In this document: in pieces, positions 53,851 to 62,631 of the stretch
Layout of the letters: each line of letters begins with the position of its first letter
How positions within the stretch are numbered: the stretch's first letter is position 1
Source: JALEVB01 sp022768265
Lineage (GTDB): Bacteria; Bacillota_I; Bacilli_A; Erysipelotrichales; Erysipelotrichaceae
Direction: 5' to 3'
Assembly: GCA_034168985.1 (NCBI GenBank)
Contig: JAXFJE010000021.1
Location: 186,001 to 250,000 of the forward strand
Length of the DNA: 64,000 nucleotides
The notes under the pieces: generated by a model
What the model was told of the DNA's origin: nothing
What the model saw: the letters and a program-made list of their open reading frames with translations, nothing else
Databases searched by the model: none
Program-made: the position numbers and the translations under genes

Positions 53851-56800
53851 ATGGCAAGTTTACGGGACACCGTAAAGGACTATCAAGAAGAATTAAGGGA
53901 CGGTATCGCTTGGGTGGCGTTTTGGAAAACGGGACGTCCTTGGAACGCTGAATATTTCCACCTTGAAATGGGCGACTACATCTACCCGGAGGACAGAAGC
54001 CGCATGGAAGAAATCAAGCAGGCTGACCCCGCCGCCGTTGTGGTAAACGGCTATTATTCCGGCTATCTTGGCGAGGATATGAGCCTTGACGAGCTGACCG
54101 CCGGGGTGCGCCACCACTATGAAAACGGATATAGCAATATCGGGGAATTTATCGAAGCCCACGACGACAGGCTGCCGCCGGAGCTTATCGAGGAAGCAAG
54201 AGCCGCCGCCCACGCTGCGGGGCTTCCTTTCTCTGAAAAAGCCTACCGGGACGGCGAAGAACCCGACCCCTATCTATTTGACGGGAGCATGAGCATGGAG
54301 GACTACGAGCTTATGCACCGCATGATTGAGAAAGAAAGGAGCGAACGCATGGAAGAAACGATTTTAAGCGGGTATCTTTCTAATCTTGGAAAGTACACCG
54401 AGGGCAGACCTGCGGGCGAATGGGTATCATTCCCCACGACTGCCGAGCATTTGAAAGAAGTCTTTGACCGTATCGGGATAGACGGCAAAAACTACGGGGA
54501 GCTGCATATCACAGAATATCAGTCCTCTATTGAGGGACTGGCAGGAAAATTGACCGAGCTTGAAAGCCTTGACGAACTGAACTATTTGAGCGAACTTTTG
54601 AAAATGCAGTTTGACGACGACCGGGAAAAATTTGTTGCAGCTATGGAATACGGCGACCATACAAGGGACTTGCAGGACATCATCAACCTTGCACAAAACC
54701 TTGATTGTTACTGGCTTTACCCGTCCGTACAGAGTGAGGAAGATTACGGGCATTATCTGATTGAAGAACTGGACGAGTTGGAGCTGCCCGAAGAAGCAAA
54801 AAAATATTTCATGTATGAGGAATACGGGCGGGACGCTGCTATCAATGACGGGGGCAGATTTACCGAGCAGGGCTATATCTACAATAACCGCAACACCTTT
54901 ACACAGTGGTATGACGGGCGCGACGTGCCGGAGGAATACCGGGTAACGCCGCAGCCGCCAGTACAGGAAAAGGAACAGGCAGACCTTGACGCTTCCGCAG
55001 CCATACAAACCGCCGCCACAGAGCAGCCCCCGGTTCTCCCGATTATCCTATCTTCTGAAAAGCCCGCCGACAAAATGAAAGAGATTACCGACCGACTGGA
55101 ACAGGGAATTTTAGGACTGTATGAAAGCGACCGTTACGCCGATTATCTGCGTACCATGTCAAAATTCCATGATTACAGCCTTAACAATACAATCCTTATC
55201 GCCATGCAGGGCGGCAACCTTGTGAAAGGCTATAAACAATGGGAAAAGGAATTTGACCGCCATGTAAAGCCCGGAGAAAAAGCTATTAAGATACTTGCGC
55301 CGTCCCCGTTTACCGTTAAGAAACAGGTGGAAAAAATCGACCCTGACACCCAAAAGCCTGTTTTCGATAAAGACGGGAAGCCTGTTACCGAGGAAAAGGA
55401 AATCAAGATACCCGCTTTTCGTGTGGTATCTGTCTTTGATATTTCACAGACCGAGGGAAAGGAGCTTCCTGCCCTTACCTATGAGCTGACGGGCAACGTG
55501 GAACAATACAAGGATTTTTTCGCTGCCCTTGAAAAGACTTCCCCCTTTGCTATGGGATTTGAAGCACTAAGCGGCGGCGTAAAAGGACGCTGCAATTATG
55601 AGGAAAAGCGTATCTTCATCAACGAGGGTATGGACGAATTGCAGAACATCAAGACTGCAATCCATGAAATCGCCCACGCCACGCTGCATGATACCGCCCT
55701 TGCCATGCCGGAACGCCCCGACCGCCGCACCCGCGAGGTACAGGCGGAAAGCGTCGCCTATGCGGTCTGCCAACATTACGGGCTTGATACGTCGGACTAT
55801 TCTTTTGGGTATATCGCCGGGTGGAGCAGCGGAAAAGAACTTGCAGAACTGAAAGGCTCTCTTGAAACAATCCGCAGTACCGCCGCAAGTCTGATTGATA
55901 CCATAGACGGACATTTTGCAGAAATCCAAAAGGCACAGGATAAGGAACAGACCACCGAACAGGCGCAGCCCGCACAGGAAGCTACCAAACAGCCCGAAGC
56001 AGAAGCAGCCGCGCCGGAGCTTTCCGAAGAAACAGCCCTGGTACAGGAAAAAGAAGCACAGCCGGAACAGGCTGCACCCGCCGCCCCTTATTACACTATC
56101 AATGAAGCTACCGCCAAACGTGCAAAGGATATGAACAGCTTTTCCGATTATAAGCAAGGCAGCGCGACGGCTGAATACAGACACTATGTAGATGAAGCCG
56201 TACAGCTTGCAGAAAGGCAGAAACAACGGGTAGACCCGATGTACCATGAGAAAATCGACAGCCTGCTTGACACCTACGCCCGGAAACTGGCGGCGAACAT
56301 GAACAAAGGCTATGAGATTGACGCGCGTGTTCCCTCTATCCTCATTGCAGGCGGCTCTAACTTCCCCACAAGGAAGAAAGAAAAGCAGAACGCAGCCCGC
56401 GACAGCAATTACCGGGAATGGCAGGACATACAAGGGCTTCTTGATAAAATCCGCAGCACCGGCATGGGCGGTATCAGTGCAGACGACCCACAGGCAGTAC
56501 AGAAGTTAGAAAAGAAACTGGAAAGCCTTGAAAAATCACAGGAAACCATGAAAGCCGTAAACGCCTACTACCGCAAGCATAAGACCCTTGACGGCTGCCC
56601 GCATTTACCGCCGGAGGAACTGGAAAAACTGAAAGCAGACATGGCGAGCAGTTGGCATTTGGAGGACAAGCCCTTTGCGACTTGGGCGTTATCCAACAAC
56701 AGCGCGGAAATCCGGCGCGTGAAAGACCGTATCAAATCCCTTTCACAGCAAAAAGAAATCGGTTTTGTGGGTTGGGAATTTGACGGCGGCAAGGTGGAAG

Positions 56801-57882
56801 CAAACACCGAAGCGAACCGCCTGCAAATCTTCTTTGAGGATAAGCCGGACGAAGCCACGCGGGAAGCCTTAAAAAGTAATGGCTTCCGTTGGTCGCCAAA
56901 AGCGGGGGCATGGCAGCGGCAGCTTACCAGTAACGCCTACTATGCGGCTGATTATGTCAAAGCGATTGCACCCCTTACCGGGGAAAAGCCTACCGAGTTA
57001 CAGCGGGCGCATATCCGGGCGCAAAAGGAAGCTGCACAGGAACAACCCGTACAGGAGCAGCCGGAACAGGAAGCCGCACAGGACAAAGACACCTTTTCCA
57101 TTTATCAAATAAAAGGCGGGGACGAAACAAGAGATTTGCGCTTTGAACCTTACGACCGTCTGACTGCCACAGGACACCGGGTAGACCCGAAAAACTATAC
57201 ACTTATCTATTCCGCAGAGCTTACGCCGGGGACTTCCCTTGAAGATATTTACACCCGCTTTAATATCGACCACCCGAAAGATTTTAAGGGACACAGCCTT
57301 TCCGTTTCCGACGTGGTGGTGCTTCATCAGAACGGGCAGGACACCGCCCACTATGTAGACAGCTTTGGTTATAAGGACGTGCCGGAGTTTTTCAAGGAAC
57401 AGGAAAAAGCCCTCATTCCCGACGACTTGGAAACGGGCGAAACAATCAAAACGCCGCGAGGGACTTTCTATGTAACCGCCATGAGCCGCGAGCAAATGGA
57501 AGCTGCCGGATATGGCTTGCACCACCAGTCCGACGACGGAAAATATCTGATTATGGGGAACGGAACGCGGGCGTTTGCCATTTTCGCAGAGCAGCCGGAA
57601 AACTATCTGAAAGCTGCCGAGCAGACCACCGAGCAAAACTACAACATGATTGACGGGCAGATAAACAACACCCCGACCGTTGCAGAACTGGAAGCAAAGG
57701 TAAAGGCAGGAGAAACCATTTCCCTTGTTGACCTTGCGGAAGCTGTCAAGACTGACAAAGAACGCAGCAAGGCAGCAAAAACGGAAAAGAAGCCCTCTAT
57801 CCGGGCGCAGCTTCGAGCCGCGAAAGAACAGACACAGAAGAAACAGGCAAAACAGAAAACACAGGATTTGGAAAGGAGCTGA
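53851..57882 (+). CDS. Polyvalent protein with ArdA-like, ArdC-like metallopeptidase, YodL and DUF4316 domains
   Basis: A 1343-residue multidomain protein. About 1-130: unassigned domain (GIAWVAFWKTGRPWNAEYF). About 168-365: ArdA-like antirestriction domain (SGYLSNLGKYTEGRPAGEW; LHITEYQS). About 406-690: ArdC-like ssDNA-binding region and zinc metallopeptidase with HEIAHATLH (His about 606). About 747-1060: large-polyvalent-protein helical segments. About 1080-1180: YodL-like domain. About 1190-1343: DUF4316 with a basic tail. Such proteins enter the recipient with the DNA and block restriction or host factors. GGAGG precedes ATG. First gene of an operon of four. Confidence 0.85.
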   Translation: MASLRDTVKDYQEELRDGIAWVAFWKTGRPWNAEYFHLEMGDYIYPEDRSRMEEIKQADPAAVVVNGYYSGYLGEDMSLDELTAGVRHHYENGYSNIGEFIEAHDDRLPPELIEEARAAAHAAGLPFSEKAYRDGEEPDPYLFDGSMSMEDYELMHRMIEKERSERMEETILSGYLSNLGKYTEGRPAGEWVSFPTTAEHLKEVFDRIGIDGKNYGELHITEYQSSIEGLAGKLTELESLDELNYLSELLKMQFDDDREKFVAAMEYGDHTRDLQDIINLAQNLDCYWLYPSVQSEEDYGHYLIEELDELELPEEAKKYFMYEEYGRDAAINDGGRFTEQGYIYNNRNTFTQWYDGRDVPEEYRVTPQPPVQEKEQADLDASAAIQTAATEQPPVLPIILSSEKPADKMKEITDRLEQGILGLYESDRYADYLRTMSKFHDYSLNNTILIAMQGGNLVKGYKQWEKEFDRHVKPGEKAIKILAPSPFTVKKQVEKIDPDTQKPVFDKDGKPVTEEKEIKIPAFRVVSVFDISQTEGKELPALTYELTGNVEQYKDFFAALEKTSPFAMGFEALSGGVKGRCNYEEKRIFINEGMDELQNIKTAIHEIAHATLHDTALAMPERPDRRTREVQAESVAYAVCQHYGLDTSDYSFGYIAGWSSGKELAELKGSLETIRSTAASLIDTIDGHFAEIQKAQDKEQTTEQAQPAQEATKQPEAEAAAPELSEETALVQEKEAQPEQAAPAAPYYTINEATAKRAKDMNSFSDYKQGSATAEYRHYVDEAVQLAERQKQRVDPMYHEKIDSLLDTYARKLAANMNKGYEIDARVPSILIAGGSNFPTRKKEKQNAARDSNYREWQDIQGLLDKIRSTGMGGISADDPQAVQKLEKKLESLEKSQETMKAVNAYYRKHKTLDGCPHLPPEELEKLKADMASSWHLEDKPFATWALSNNSAEIRRVKDRIKSLSQQKEIGFVGWEFDGGKVEANTEANRLQIFFEDKPDEATREALKSNGFRWSPKAGAWQRQLTSNAYYAADYVKAIAPLTGEKPTELQRAHIRAQKEAAQEQPVQEQPEQEAAQDKDTFSIYQIKGGDETRDLRFEPYDRLTATGHRVDPKNYTLIYSAELTPGTSLEDIYTRFNIDHPKDFKGHSLSVSDVVVLHQNGQDTAHYVDSFGYKDVPEFFKEQEKALIPDDLETGETIKTPRGTFYVTAMSREQMEAAGYGLHHQSDDGKYLIMGNGTRAFAIFAEQPENYLKAAEQTTEQNYNMIDGQINNTPTVAELEAKVKAGETISLVDLAEAVKTDKERSKAAKTEKKPSIRAQLRAAKEQTQKKQAKQKTQDLERS

Positions 57883-57885
57883 CCT

Positions 57886-58830
57886 ATGAAGTTACAAAAA
57901 TTTGAAAATGTGGACGTTGTCGCTTCCCTTGAAGCCATAATGAAACAGAACACCGCTTTTTATCAGAGCGATTTTGACATAGACAAACAGATTTTGCAGA
58001 AAGCAGCGATAAGCCCTATCCCGGAGGGTAAACGGCTTTTGTGGTTTTCCCGCCCGTCCGGGACGTGCTGCTTCCGGGAACGGGACGTGTTTCTAAAGGA
58101 CACAAGGCAGCATAATACATGGCGGTTTTACGGGGAACAGACCCACGATACTATCCTTGCCTATGCGGTGGAACTGACAGGCACAGAGCAGGGAAAAATC
58201 AAAGGCAATCTTTATGAACTGGATTATCCACAGCATTTCCGGGAAGTAATTGAAAAATCCATATCCGCAGACAACTACACGCTGCTTTATGCGCATGGGG
58301 AGCTGACGAAGCCTGCCGGACAATATTTTGACGGGAACACCGACCCGCAGCTTGGAAAGTTTATACGTTTTGAAGCACAGCCAAACGACCCGGAAGCCTT
58401 AAAAAGCCTTTTGGGGGAACAGAAGAAAAAACGGATACAGCATACGCCGGGAGATTTTAAGTCACATATCGACGCCCTGCATGACAGACGGATTGAAACG
58501 GAAGCCCGCCGGATTGTGGAAAATATGAAAAGACTTGGAGCACCGGACAGCCCCGAAAAGACCCAGTGTGCAGTAGAAATTTCGCCCTACTTTGTCCCAC
58601 TGGCAACGGATAAGGACATGGAACGGCTGTTTTCCATGCTGCCTTATAAAAGCCTTTCCTTTTCCTCGTTGGAGGGCAGGCATGGCGTTTATGCGCTGAT
58701 AGATAAAAGTGAAAGGAATAAAGGGATAAAAAAGTCCCGCCCCTCTGTCCGAGCGCAGTTGCAAACAGAGAAATCCCCCAAAGTCCCGAAAAAGACGGCA
58801 AAAACAAAACATCACGAATTGGAGGTATGA
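57886..58830 (+). CDS. Conserved element protein of unknown function
   Basis: A 314-residue protein I cannot assign. It has an alpha/beta N-terminal region (LLWFSRPSGTCCFRERDVF) and a basic C-terminal tail KSRPSVRAQLQTEK that closely resembles the tail of the preceding polyvalent protein (KKPSIRAQLRAAKEQ). The shared tail suggests a common partner or DNA contact, or descent of the tails by duplication. It starts 3 bp after the previous stop. Confidence 0.75.
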   Translation: MKLQKFENVDVVASLEAIMKQNTAFYQSDFDIDKQILQKAAISPIPEGKRLLWFSRPSGTCCFRERDVFLKDTRQHNTWRFYGEQTHDTILAYAVELTGTEQGKIKGNLYELDYPQHFREVIEKSISADNYTLLYAHGELTKPAGQYFDGNTDPQLGKFIRFEAQPNDPEALKSLLGEQKKKRIQHTPGDFKSHIDALHDRRIETEARRIVENMKRLGAPDSPEKTQCAVEISPYFVPLATDKDMERLFSMLPYKSLSFSSLEGRHGVYALIDKSERNKGIKKSRPSVRAQLQTEKSPKVPKKTAKTKHHELEV

Positions 58831-58832
58831 GC

Positions 58833-59039
58833 ATGATTAGACTGACCGTTGAAGAAATGAACCTGTTGAATATTTACCATGAGGGAAGCAAGGCACAGCC
58901 TATTGAAAATATGACGGCTGCGCTGCCGTTCATGGACGAGGATATGCGGGAACTGGCGAAGCGCACCCTTACGAAAATCGCACCTCTGACAGAAAATGAG
59001 TATGCGGAGCTTGCCATTTTCGCCGCTGATGAAGTATGA
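58833..59039 (+). CDS. Transposon-transfer assisting protein family (PF14203-like)
   Basis: A 68-residue acidic helical protein (LTVEEMNLLNIYHEGSK; LPFMDEDMRELAKRTL) matching the small transfer-assisting family of conjugative transposons. GGAGG is too close to ATG 58827, so ATG 58833 is preferred. Overlaps its neighbours on both sides. Confidence 0.82.
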   Translation: MIRLTVEEMNLLNIYHEGSKAQPIENMTAALPFMDEDMRELAKRTLTKIAPLTENEYAELAIFAADEV

Positions 59040-59401
59040 CCGGGCTAAAGCGGCTTACGCCGCCCCAAAGCCGGAAAGTCAACCGCCTTGTTAAAAAGGA
59101 GTGCTGCAACTGCGATAACGGGCACTGTATTTTACTGGACGACGGGGAGGAATGTGTCTGTCCGCAGCTTATTTCCTATTCGCTTCTTTGCAAATGGTTT
59201 CAGACCGCCGTACTTCCCCTTGATAAGCTGTTGTATGCAGAGCTTTTCAAGACCGAGGATAAAAAGCGTTGTACCGAGTGCGGAGCTTTTTTCGCGTCCA
59301 CCTCTAACAGCGTCAAATACTGCCCGGACTGCCGGAAGCGTATTACCCGCAGACAGGCAGCGGAGCGCATGAGGAAACGGCGCGCCCTTGTTACGCAGTA
59401 G
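59036..59401 (+). CDS. Cys-rich VLP domain protein
   Basis: A 121-residue protein with CCNCDNGHC near residue 24 and a C-terminal zinc ribbon CTECGAFF...YCPDCRKR followed by a basic tail, the Cys_rich_VLP type known from conjugative transposons. Likely binds zinc and nucleic acid. Its last codons and stop are inside the 114-bp repeat copy 2. Confidence 0.83.
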   Translation: MTGLKRLTPPQSRKVNRLVKKECCNCDNGHCILLDDGEECVCPQLISYSLLCKWFQTAVLPLDKLLYAELFKTEDKKRCTECGAFFASTSNSVKYCPDCRKRITRRQAAERMRKRRALVTQ

Positions 59402-59502
59402 GGGCAAAAAAAGCCTTGATTTACAGGGCATAACAGACACGAAACTTACATAGGCAATACAGAATACCTTTTCCCTTGAAATTGGGGTTCTACTGCGTAA
59501 CA
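59389..59502. repeat. 114-bp repeat, copy 2, with perfect 12-bp terminal inverted repeats
   Basis: Starts TGTTACGCAGTA (59389-59400) and ends with the exact reverse complement (59491-59502). Same length and direct orientation as 39531-39644, about 19.9 kb away. It overlaps the 3' end of the Cys-rich gene. Confidence 0.85.
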
Positions 59503-59526
59503 TTCTAAAATCAGTACCTATGAAAA

Positions 59527-59568
59527 AACAGGGTGCGGGAGGTCATTACTGGCTTCCTGCGCCCTGTT
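59527..59568. terminator. Bidirectional intrinsic terminator
   Basis: A 14-bp stem with two mismatch or wobble positions (59527-59540 with 59555-59568), flanked by A and T runs, between the rightward transfer operon and the leftward gene ending at 59546. Confidence 0.85.
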
Positions 59569-59935
59569 CTTTTTGTGTCTGACTGTCTTTATTCTGCATT
59601 TCCGGCTTCGGCTGTAATTCTTTTTCTATCCGGTTCCGGTAATGGATTTTCCTGCGGTAAAAATATTTTGTTACTTCCTGTTCCGGCAGCCATATCCCCG
59701 CAGCTTCTATCCGTTCCATAACAGCGGCAACGATTTTCCAGTTGTTGCACTTATGCGGCTCATGTCCCTTTTCTATCCAAAGACGGCGGTATTCCTCATA
59801 AAGCCATGTACTGACAGTTTCTTTCTGCCGTTGCTTCAAATGTCGGAACTGCTTATCTGTCCGCAGCAGCTTCCCGTCTACCTTTTTATGATTTTTTGTT
59901 CCGATTTCTTTTTTCCTCTCTTTCCATTTCTTCAA
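59546..59935 (-). CDS. Basic protein of unknown function
   Basis: A 129-residue Lys/Arg-rich protein with a central segment EEYRRLWIEKGHEPHKCNNW and EVTKYFYRRKIHYRNR. It overlaps the HTH gene upstream by 50 bp. Nucleic-acid binding is likely from its charge; no family recognised. The last codons form part of the terminator stem. ATG 59935 has only a weak ribosome site, so the true start may be downstream. Confidence 0.65.
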   Translation of the reverse strand: MKKWKERKKEIGTKNHKKVDGKLLRTDKQFRHLKQRQKETVSTWLYEEYRRLWIEKGHEPHKCNNWKIVAAVMERIEAAGIWLPEQEVTKYFYRRKIHYRNRIEKELQPKPEMQNKDSQTQKEQGAGSQ

Positions 59936-60155
59936 GGGGAAATTGGGGGAGGGCTTCTATCAGCTTCATTGTGATATACTGGCGCATATCTTCATCAATT
60001 TCCATTTTGAATGTTCCGTCCGGCTGGCGTTTCTTTACAGTTGCCTGCCTGTCAATTTCGCCCTTGTAGCACATAAGCACCTTTTCCACAGCCCATGTTT
60101 CCCCGGCAACGGCGGCGCGTATGGTTTCATAATCGGGTATCGTTTGGTCTGCCAT
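59886..60155 (-). CDS. Helix-turn-helix protein, HTH_16-like
   Basis: An 89-residue protein (DYETIRAAVAGETWAVEKVL; DEDMRQYITMKLIEAL) of the small conjugative-transposon HTH family equivalent in place to Tn916 Orf8-like proteins. AGGAG precedes the ATG. Likely regulates element genes. Confidence 0.82.
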   Translation of the reverse strand: MADQTIPDYETIRAAVAGETWAVEKVLMCYKGEIDRQATVKKRQPDGTFKMEIDEDMRQYITMKLIEALPQFPLEEMEREEKRNRNKKS

Positions 60156-60215
60156 GTTTTCACACTCCTGTCTGTATTGGAATACCTTTATCCTAACACG
60201 CTTTTATGAATATTT

Positions 60216-61565
60216 CTACTGTAAGCGTTCGGTTTCCCTGCCCCGTTCCGGCTCTTTTTCCAGTCTTAAAATGCTGTCTATGTTCTGCTTAATAACGTCG
60301 TATTCCTTGACCTGTTTTTTCAGTTTGCCATAATCAGCGTAAAGGGCTTCTTTCTGCGCTTGAAGCGTCCCGTATTCTTCCTGCATGGCGGCGAGATTGG
60401 GGAGCTTGGTAATGCCCGACGCTTTCAGTGCCTTTGCCGCCGCTTCATGGAGTATCAGACTGCTTTCCTGCTTTGCCCGGTATGCGTCCTTATCCTTTGC
60501 CCTGCGGTATGCTTCATAGACGGGTTTTGTCTTTTGGTAAGTGGTAACGTGCTTCATCAGCACTGCCATATCTGCAAGACACTTTTCCACGCTCTTTAAT
60601 GCGTCTGCTGTCTTTTCATTCTCCGCATTTATTTCCTCAATCCGGCTGACTAAATCTGCGTACTGCTCAATCTTATGTTCTGTCAAGAAATTCATAGTCT
60701 TTGCAGCCAGTTTCAGATTATGGATTTTCGCCCACTGTTCATAGCCCCGGCTCTCTTGTGCCTTGATACTGTTTTCAATGTCAATAAGCAGCGATACGCC
60801 GCGCTGCTCTTTGGGAGTTTTCGCCGCCTTTGTGCGCTTGCCCGCAATCCGTTCTTTGATTGCTTCCTCTGTATAATCTGCACCGAGAGTTTTTAAGCGG
60901 GTAAAGCGTTCCTGTCCGGGAGCGCGGCAGGAGATATATTTTCCCGGCTTTATCTCATAACCCGCTGCCTGTAACCGCTGCAACAATTCTTCAAAACTTG
61001 CCACTTGGGGGATAAGCGTATCAACGGCAATTTTTAGCTTGCCTTTCCAACTTGTACCGACCTTTTCCGCTTGATATTCTGCATAGCTCTTTCCCTTGCT
61101 GCCTTTGCCCGGAACAACAACAGACAGCCCGTTTTCCCGGCACAGCCTGTCGCTGATGTTGCGTATGCCGTAATAGGTGCGCTTGTTGGAATTGTATTTA
61201 TGGTAGTCAACAAAATTGACTGCACAAAAAATGATATGGTTATGGATATGCCCTTTGTCTATGTGGGTTGTTAAGACGTATTCATGCTGTCCCTTTGTTA
61301 CCGCGTCGGCAAGCTGCTTTCCGATTTCGTGGGCTTTCTCATAATCTACTTCTCCCGGCTCAAAGGACTGTATCAAATGGTGGGCGAGATTGTTTCCCTT
61401 ATCTATGGCTTGTGCAAGTGTAAATCCAAACTCAATGTCTGCCGTTTCATAGCTGCACCCAAAGGAGGACACAAGCATTTTCCCGTCTGTTTTATCCGGG
61501 TTTTGGATATAGTCAAGGGCTTTGCTCAACGTGCTTTTAATAGGCTTAATCTTTGTAACCGCCAT
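60216..61565 (-). CDS. MobP-type relaxase
   Basis: A 449-residue relaxase: candidate catalytic Tyr19 in ALDYIQNP, and the metal-binding motif HIDKGHIHNHIIF (His 101, 106, 108, 110). The C-terminal half is helical and coiled. It nicks the origin of transfer and leads the strand to the recipient. Overlaps mobC by 40 bp; GGAG precedes ATG. Confidence 0.93.
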   Translation of the reverse strand: MAVTKIKPIKSTLSKALDYIQNPDKTDGKMLVSSFGCSYETADIEFGFTLAQAIDKGNNLAHHLIQSFEPGEVDYEKAHEIGKQLADAVTKGQHEYVLTTHIDKGHIHNHIIFCAVNFVDYHKYNSNKRTYYGIRNISDRLCRENGLSVVVPGKGSKGKSYAEYQAEKVGTSWKGKLKIAVDTLIPQVASFEELLQRLQAAGYEIKPGKYISCRAPGQERFTRLKTLGADYTEEAIKERIAGKRTKAAKTPKEQRGVSLLIDIENSIKAQESRGYEQWAKIHNLKLAAKTMNFLTEHKIEQYADLVSRIEEINAENEKTADALKSVEKCLADMAVLMKHVTTYQKTKPVYEAYRRAKDKDAYRAKQESSLILHEAAAKALKASGITKLPNLAAMQEEYGTLQAQKEALYADYGKLKKQVKEYDVIKQNIDSILRLEKEPERGRETERLQ

Positions 61566-61855
61566 ATCTCCGCAAGCACCCCCTTTATTTCCTCTATGTC
61601 CTCTTGGTAGACGCTGCCTGTCGCATTGACACGCTTTGCAATCTGATTGATGTTGACCCCGATTTTCTGTATCTCCGCTGTCATGGCTTTTATATCGCTA
61701 TGGTCTGTTTGAATGATGTACCCGTCAATGGCAATCTTGCGAAGATACGCCGCCATGTTCCGGGTGGGGACGAGCTTCATTTTCTGCTCAATCAATGCCC
61801 TTTCTTCCTCTGTTACATAGAATTTGATTTGTACTTTTCTTTTGCGTCCGTTCAT
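61526..61855 (-). CDS. mobC: MobC-type relaxosome accessory protein
   Basis: A 109-residue protein with a ribbon-helix-helix-like N-terminus (KRKVQIKFYVTEEERALIEQ) and the MobC segment INQIAKRVNATGSVYQEDI. It binds DNA near the nick and recruits the relaxase. ATG 61855 after AAAGGAG; a longer reading would cover the conserved leader and is rejected. Confidence 0.9.
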   Translation of the reverse strand: MNGRKRKVQIKFYVTEEERALIEQKMKLVPTRNMAAYLRKIAIDGYIIQTDHSDIKAMTAEIQKIGVNINQIAKRVNATGSVYQEDIEEIKGVLAEIWRLQRLSLLKAR

Positions 61856-61869
61856 GCAATCGCTCCTTT

Positions 61870-61975
61870 CCATTCCGAGGGTTTGGGACACTTCCCAACA
61901 AGCAATTTTCAACCGCGCACCGCAGGACGGGAGGGCGGAAATACGGAAAAGGGTACTCTTTTCCTATGCTTGCTA
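61870..61975 (-). promoter_or_regulatory. Leader copy B upstream of mobC-relaxase, candidate oriT
   Basis: On the minus strand: block 61942-61975 (exact inverted copy of 53727-53760), a variable middle, then block 61870-61905 with the hairpin TTGGGA-AGTG-TCCCAA and AAACCC. Position directly ahead of mobC and the relaxase gene is usual for oriT, and AAGTG-TCCC resembles the AAGTGcgCCC core of RSF1010-type nick regions. Confidence 0.55.
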
Positions 61976-62080
61976 AGAAAGTTTTTTCCTCACTTATCAC
62001 TACAACAAAACTCCCAGTATGCCAAAAAAGAGCAAAAGAAAAACGCCGCAATCCTGCGACGCTTCAATCACTTTATGCAG

Positions 62081-62107
62081 ACAAAAACGAGGGAACTTTA
62101 TTCCCCC
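62081..62107 (-). terminator. Intrinsic terminator of the XRE gene
   Basis: GGGAA/TTCCC-based stem (62101-62107 with 62089-62095), 5-nt loop, then GTTTTTG on the minus strand. Confidence 0.65.
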
Positions 62108-62457
62108 GTCCTGCCGTTGTTGGCTTCCTCTATGCCTTTTGCAGTAGCAGACATGATTTTTAAATCCGTTTCGCTCATTGTGTCAAGCATGGTATCAAGC
62201 TGACGGCGGCGTGTGGACTTTTCCTGTTCCCGTTCTGGAAAAAAGAACTGGTCTACTGATACGTCAAGCAAAGTCACAAGCTCATATAAAATCTGCAAAC
62301 TTGGGTGCTGCCCGCTGTTCTCAATGGACGCGATATAGCGCGGTGCAATATTCAGCTTATCTGCTAACTGGTTACGGGACAATCCCTTTGCTTTTCTTGC
62401 TGCTTTTATGGCTTGACCGAAAGCCTTGAAATCGAATTTCTCTTTACTCTGCTTCAT
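62098..62457 (-). CDS. XRE family transcriptional regulator
   Basis: A 119-residue protein with a Cro/CI-type HTH (about 12-65; GLSRNQLADKLNIAPRYIASIENSGQ cut into its two helices) and a C-terminal helix region. Typical regulator of transfer or excision in these elements. Weak ribosome site. Two 11-bp direct repeats lie upstream. Confidence 0.88.
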   Translation of the reverse strand: MKQSKEKFDFKAFGQAIKAARKAKGLSRNQLADKLNIAPRYIASIENSGQHPSLQILYELVTLLDVSVDQFFFPEREQEKSTRRRQLDTMLDTMSETDLKIMSATAKGIEEANNGRTGE

Positions 62458-62512
62458 AGTTATTTCACCCAGTTACATTTTACTGTTCCTCTTTTCTTTG
62501 CGATATGATTAC

Positions 62513-62545
62513 ATAGAGCATATTATTGACTGAAATAGAGCATAT
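62513..62545. promoter_or_regulatory. 11-bp direct repeats upstream of the XRE gene
   Basis: ATAGAGCATAT occurs at 62513-62523 and 62535-62545, 22 bp apart, two helical turns. Probable binding sites for the XRE regulator or part of its promoter. Confidence 0.5.
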
Positions 62546-62572
62546 ATGCCACTTTGTCAATCGGGACAGAGA

Positions 62573-62607
62573 TTGACTTTTTAGTATCAAAATGATAATA
62601 TTATCAT
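62573..62607 (+). promoter_or_regulatory. Promoter with palindromic operator, regulator gene
   Basis: TTGACT (62573-62578) and TAATAT (62596-62601) with a 17-bp spacer; the 16-bp perfect palindrome ATGATAATATTATCAT (62592-62607) covers the -10 box. Same design as at 63204-63233. Confidence 0.78.
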
Positions 62608-62631
62608 ATGAGTTAATTAGGAGGATATACT

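Noticed and set aside
59036..59401. Gene with the 114-bp repeat as an insertion sequence end
   Set aside because: No transposase is linked and no target duplication is visible around either copy.
60360..61610. Rightward frames opposite the relaxase gene
   Set aside because: The leftward frame carries the relaxase motif HIDKGHIHNH; the opposite frames have no motifs.
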